This document shows, one piece after another, positions 3,882-6,460 of a DNA stretch of 6,460 bases; the first letter of the stretch is position 1, and every line of letters begins with the position of its first letter. The stretch is from positions 1 to 6,460 of the forward strand of contig CAMYKE010000077.1 in assembly GCA_947258895.1 (NCBI GenBank), in the 5' to 3' direction. The stretch is from an uncultured Pseudomonadales bacterium (lineage in GTDB: Bacteria > Pseudomonadota > Gammaproteobacteria > Pseudomonadales > IMCC2047). Below the pieces are notes generated by a model. The model saw only the letters and a list, made by a program, of their open reading frames with translations, had not been told where the DNA came from and did not search any database. Made by a program: the position numbers and the translations under genes.

Positions 3882-6460
3882 ATGAGCAAATCACTGGTAA
3901 TTGTCGAATCACCGGCCAAGGCAAAGACGATCAATAAATACCTGGGCAACCAGTTCGTGGTTAAGTCCAGCATCGGCCATATCCGGGATTTGCCGGTCAG
4001 CGGTTCATCCGCCAACAAGGTTGATCCGAAGGCGCGCGCAAGGGAAGCGGCCCGGACCCGCAAGATGTCGCCGGAAGAAAAGGAGATCCATAAGAAAAAC
4101 AAGGCTCGCAGCCAACTCATCGCGCGCATGGGAATCAATCCGGAGCAGGGTTGGGAGGCCCGTTACGAGATTCTACCTGGCAAGGAGAAAGTGGTAAATG
4201 AGCTCAAAAAACTGGCCCGGGATGCGGACACTATTTATCTGGCGACCGACCTCGATAGAGAGGGAGAGGCCATCGCGTGGCACCTCGAGCAGGTGATCGA
4301 CGGTGATCCCTCGCGCTTCAAGCGGGTTATTTTTAACGAGATCACCAAGTCGGCTATCCAGGACGCGTTCAAGACACCGACGGCGGTGGATATTAACCGG
4401 GTCAACGCGCAACACGCGCGGCGCTACCTGGATCGCGTGGTCGGCTTCATGGTGTCTCCACTGCTGTGGTCGAAAGTCGCGAGGGGCCTGTCGGCGGGAC
4501 GCGTACAGTCCGTTGCGGTACGCCTGGTGGTTGAGCGTGAGCGCGAAATTCGCGCGTTTAATCCTGAGGAATACTGGGATGTGCATGCCGATCTGCAAAG
4601 CGAGGGTGCTGACAGCATTCGCTACCAGGTCGCACAGCAAGCCGGCAAGGCATTCCGGCCCACCACTAAAGCGCAAACCGATGCCGCGCTGGCGCAGCTG
4701 GAGAGCCTCAGCTATCAGGTCGGTGACCGGCAGGACAAGCCCACCAGTTCCAGGCCGGGCGCCCCATTTATTACGTCCACGCTGCAACAGGCCGCAAGTA
4801 CCCGGCTGGGGTTCGGCGTAAAGAAAACCATGATGATGGCGCAGCGGCTCTATGAGGCGGGTTACATTACGTATATGCGTACCGACTCGACCAACTTGAG
4901 CAGTGATGCGATCGATGCCTGTCGCGCCTACATCGGTGACAAGTTTGGCAAGCGCTACCTGCCCGAGAAGCCGATCCGCTATTCGGCGAAGGAAGGCGCC
5001 CAGGAGGCGCACGAGGCGATCCGGCCGTCCGATGTCGACCTGAAAGCCACTGCGCTGGCGAACATGGAACGCGATGCGGAACGTCTCTACGAGTTGATCT
5101 GGCGCCAGTTCGTTGCATGCCAGATGCCGCGCGCGGAATTCCTGAGCTCTACCATAACCGCGGTGGCCGGCGACTTCCAGTTGAAGGCCAAGGGACGAAT
5201 TCTCAAGTTCGACGGTTACCTGAAGGTGATGCCGCCGGGCAAGAGCGACGAGGATGTCGTGCTGCCGGACCTGCAGGTTGGTGATCCACTGAACTTGCTG
5301 CAACTATACCCCAAGCAGCATTTCACCAAGCCGCCGGCCCGGTATTCGGAAGCCAGCCTGGTCAAGGAACTGGAAAAGCGCGGGATCGGTCGCCCCTCTA
5401 CCTATGCCTCGATTATTTCGACTATCCAGGATCGCGGTTACGTGGCTCTGCAAAACCGGCGCTTCTATGCCCAGAAAATGGGCGATATTGTTACCGATCG
5501 GCTCACGGAAAACTTCGATGACCTGATGGATTACAGCTTCACGGCAACCATGGAGGGCTATCTGGACAAGGTCGCGAACGGTGAGCTGGAATGGAAGCAG
5601 ATCCTTGATGCATTCTATAAGGATTTCGTGGAGCGCCTGGAGAAGGCGCAGCGCGAAGACAACGGGATGCGCGCCAACAAACCGACGGAAACCGATATTG
5701 CCTGCCCTAAATGCGGCAGGAATATGCAGATCAGGACCGCCAGCACCGGCGTGTTCCTGGGCTGTTCGGGGTATGCCCTGCCTCCCAAGGAGCGCTGCAA
5801 GGAAACCATCAATCTCGTGCCCGGGGATGAAGTGGTTGATGTTGACAAGGACGAAGAAGGCGAATCCAGGCTGCTACGCAGCAAGCACCGGTGCAAGTTG
5901 TGTGATACGGCGATGGACAGCTACCTGATCGATGCGAGCCGCAAATTGCATGTGTGCGGGAATAACCCCGATTGCGCAGGCTTCGAGATCGAGAAGGGTG
6001 CGTTCAAGATCAAGGGTTATGACGGACCCGTTATCGAGTGCGACAAGTGCGGTGCCCAGATGCAGTTGAAGACCGGGCGCTTTGGCAAGTATTTTGGGTG
6101 TACCAGTGATACCTGTAAAAACACGCGCAAGTTGCTGAAAAACGGAGAGGCTGCACCACCCAAGATGGATCCGGTGCCGATGCCCGAGTTGCAATGCGAA
6201 AAGGTCGACGATACCTATGTGCTGCGTGACGGGGCGGCGGGCATGTTTCTGGCTGCTAGCCAGTTCCCGAAAAACCGGGAAACACGCGCACCGCTGGTTG
6301 CGGAACTGATACCGCACCAGGACGAGATCGATCCCAAGTATCACTTCCTGATGTCAGCTCCGACCACTGATCCTGATGGCAATCCCGCAATCGTACGGTA
6401 TAGCCGCAAGAGCAAGGAACAGTATGTTATGAGCGAAGTGGACGGCAAAGCAACGGGCTG
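3882..6460 (+). CDS. topA: DNA topoisomerase I (type IA), 3' end cut by the window
   Basis: TopA relaxes negative supercoils by cutting one DNA strand through a tyrosine and passing the other strand. 859 codons are visible with no frame break. The TOPRIM domain begins with [11 protein letters not shown] (E9) and carries ATDLDREGE with metal-binding D123, D125 and E127. The central domain includes [16 protein letters not shown], then YITYMRTDS with catalytic Y331 and R333, HEAIRPSD, and FTKPPAR with [12 protein letters not shown]. Three tetracysteine zinc ribbons are intact: C608/C611/C628/C639, C671/C674/C692/C698 and C720/C723/C740/C745. The last residues, [12 protein letters not shown], align with the E. 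coli C-terminus (recalled), so only about 15 residues lie outside. Catalytic positions are shifted by 12 from E. coli because of a longer Lys/Arg-rich stretch at about 44-77. An in-frame TAA at 3867-3869 makes ATG 3882 the only sensible start. No good Shine-Dalgarno is visible; GGAT at 3864 is too distant. Confidence 0.98.
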   Translation, partial: MSKSLVIVESPAKAKTINKYLGNQFVVKSSIGHIRDLPVSGSSANKVDPKARAREAARTRKMSPEEKEIHKKNKARSQLIARMGINPEQGWEARYEILPGKEKVVNELKKLARDADTIYLATDLDREGEAIAWHLEQVIDGDPSRFKRVIFNEITKSAIQDAFKTPTAVDINRVNAQHARRYLDRVVGFMVSPLLWSKVARGLSAGRVQSVAVRLVVEREREIRAFNPEEYWDVHADLQSEGADSIRYQVAQQAGKAFRPTTKAQTDAALAQLESLSYQVGDRQDKPTSSRPGAPFITSTLQQAASTRLGFGVKKTMMMAQRLYEAGYITYMRTDSTNLSSDAIDACRAYIGDKFGKRYLPEKPIRYSAKEGAQEAHEAIRPSDVDLKATALANMERDAERLYELIWRQFVACQMPRAEFLSSTITAVAGDFQLKAKGRILKFDGYLKVMPPGKSDEDVVLPDLQVGDPLNLLQLYPKQHFTKPPARYSEASLVKELEKRGIGRPSTYASIISTIQDRGYVALQNRRFYAQKMGDIVTDRLTENFDDLMDYSFTATMEGYLDKVANGELEWKQILDAFYKDFVERLEKAQREDNGMRANKPTETDIACPKCGRNMQIRTASTGVFLGCSGYALPPKERCKETINLVPGDEVVDVDKDEEGESRLLRSKHRCKLCDTAMDSYLIDASRKLHVCGNNPDCAGFEIEKGAFKIKGYDGPVIECDKCGAQMQLKTGRFGKYFGCTSDTCKNTRKLLKNGEAAPPKMDPVPMPELQCEKVDDTYVLRDGAAGMFLAASQFPKNRETRAPLVAELIPHQDEIDPKYHFLMSAPTTDPDGNPAIVRYSRKSKEQYVMSEVDGKATG

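Noticed and set aside
4173..5303. Minus-strand open frame of 376 codons
   Set aside because: It lies wholly antisense to topA, whose plus-strand frame carries every expected catalytic motif. The translation is Arg/His/Leu-rich and matches no family; long antisense frames are common in GC-rich genes.

Overview
This window most likely comes from the chromosome of a free-living gammaproteobacterium of moderately high GC content. The best evidence is the topA gene, whose product can be followed motif by motif against Escherichia coli DNA topoisomerase I, including all three tetracysteine zinc ribbons. I see no mobile element, CRISPR array, tRNA or rRNA.

Layout, left to right. Positions 1-240 hold no convincing gene, only a perfect short hairpin (3-24) and an open stretch in the same minus-strand frame as the neighbouring aminotransferase. 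Two minus-strand genes follow in transcription order 2446 to 1493 and 1335 to 241: a Gfo/Idh/MocA-family NAD(P)-dependent dehydrogenase, then a PLP-dependent DegT/DnrJ/EryC1/StrS-family sugar aminotransferase. Such a pair normally oxidises a ring hydroxyl of a nucleotide sugar to a ketone and then transaminates it. The closest described pairs make UDP-3-amino sugars: GnnA/GnnB for amide-linked lipid A, or WbpB/WbpE (WlbA/WlbC) for O-antigen diaminouronic acids. No lpx, wbp or glycosyltransferase gene is present to decide between them.

The plus strand starts with a SIR2-family NAD-dependent protein deacylase (about 2715-3539), divergent from the sugar genes across an AT-rich, repeat-containing region of about 270 bp. 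It belongs to a variant sirtuin branch with a GAG(I/M)GVDSGLPDFRG nucleotide-binding motif, and it keeps a Y-x-x-R pair matching the one that gives CobB/SIRT5 desuccinylase activity. A 342-bp gap follows, with a GC hairpin and a very good sigma70 promoter, and then topA runs off the right edge, lacking only about 15 C-terminal residues.

The sugar genes plausibly form one cell-envelope transcription unit. The sirtuin and topA each look independently expressed. I found nothing I would call a new multi-gene system. The points most worth a second look are the sirtuin subgroup, the unassigned dehydrogenase/aminotransferase pair and the structured intergenic regions.
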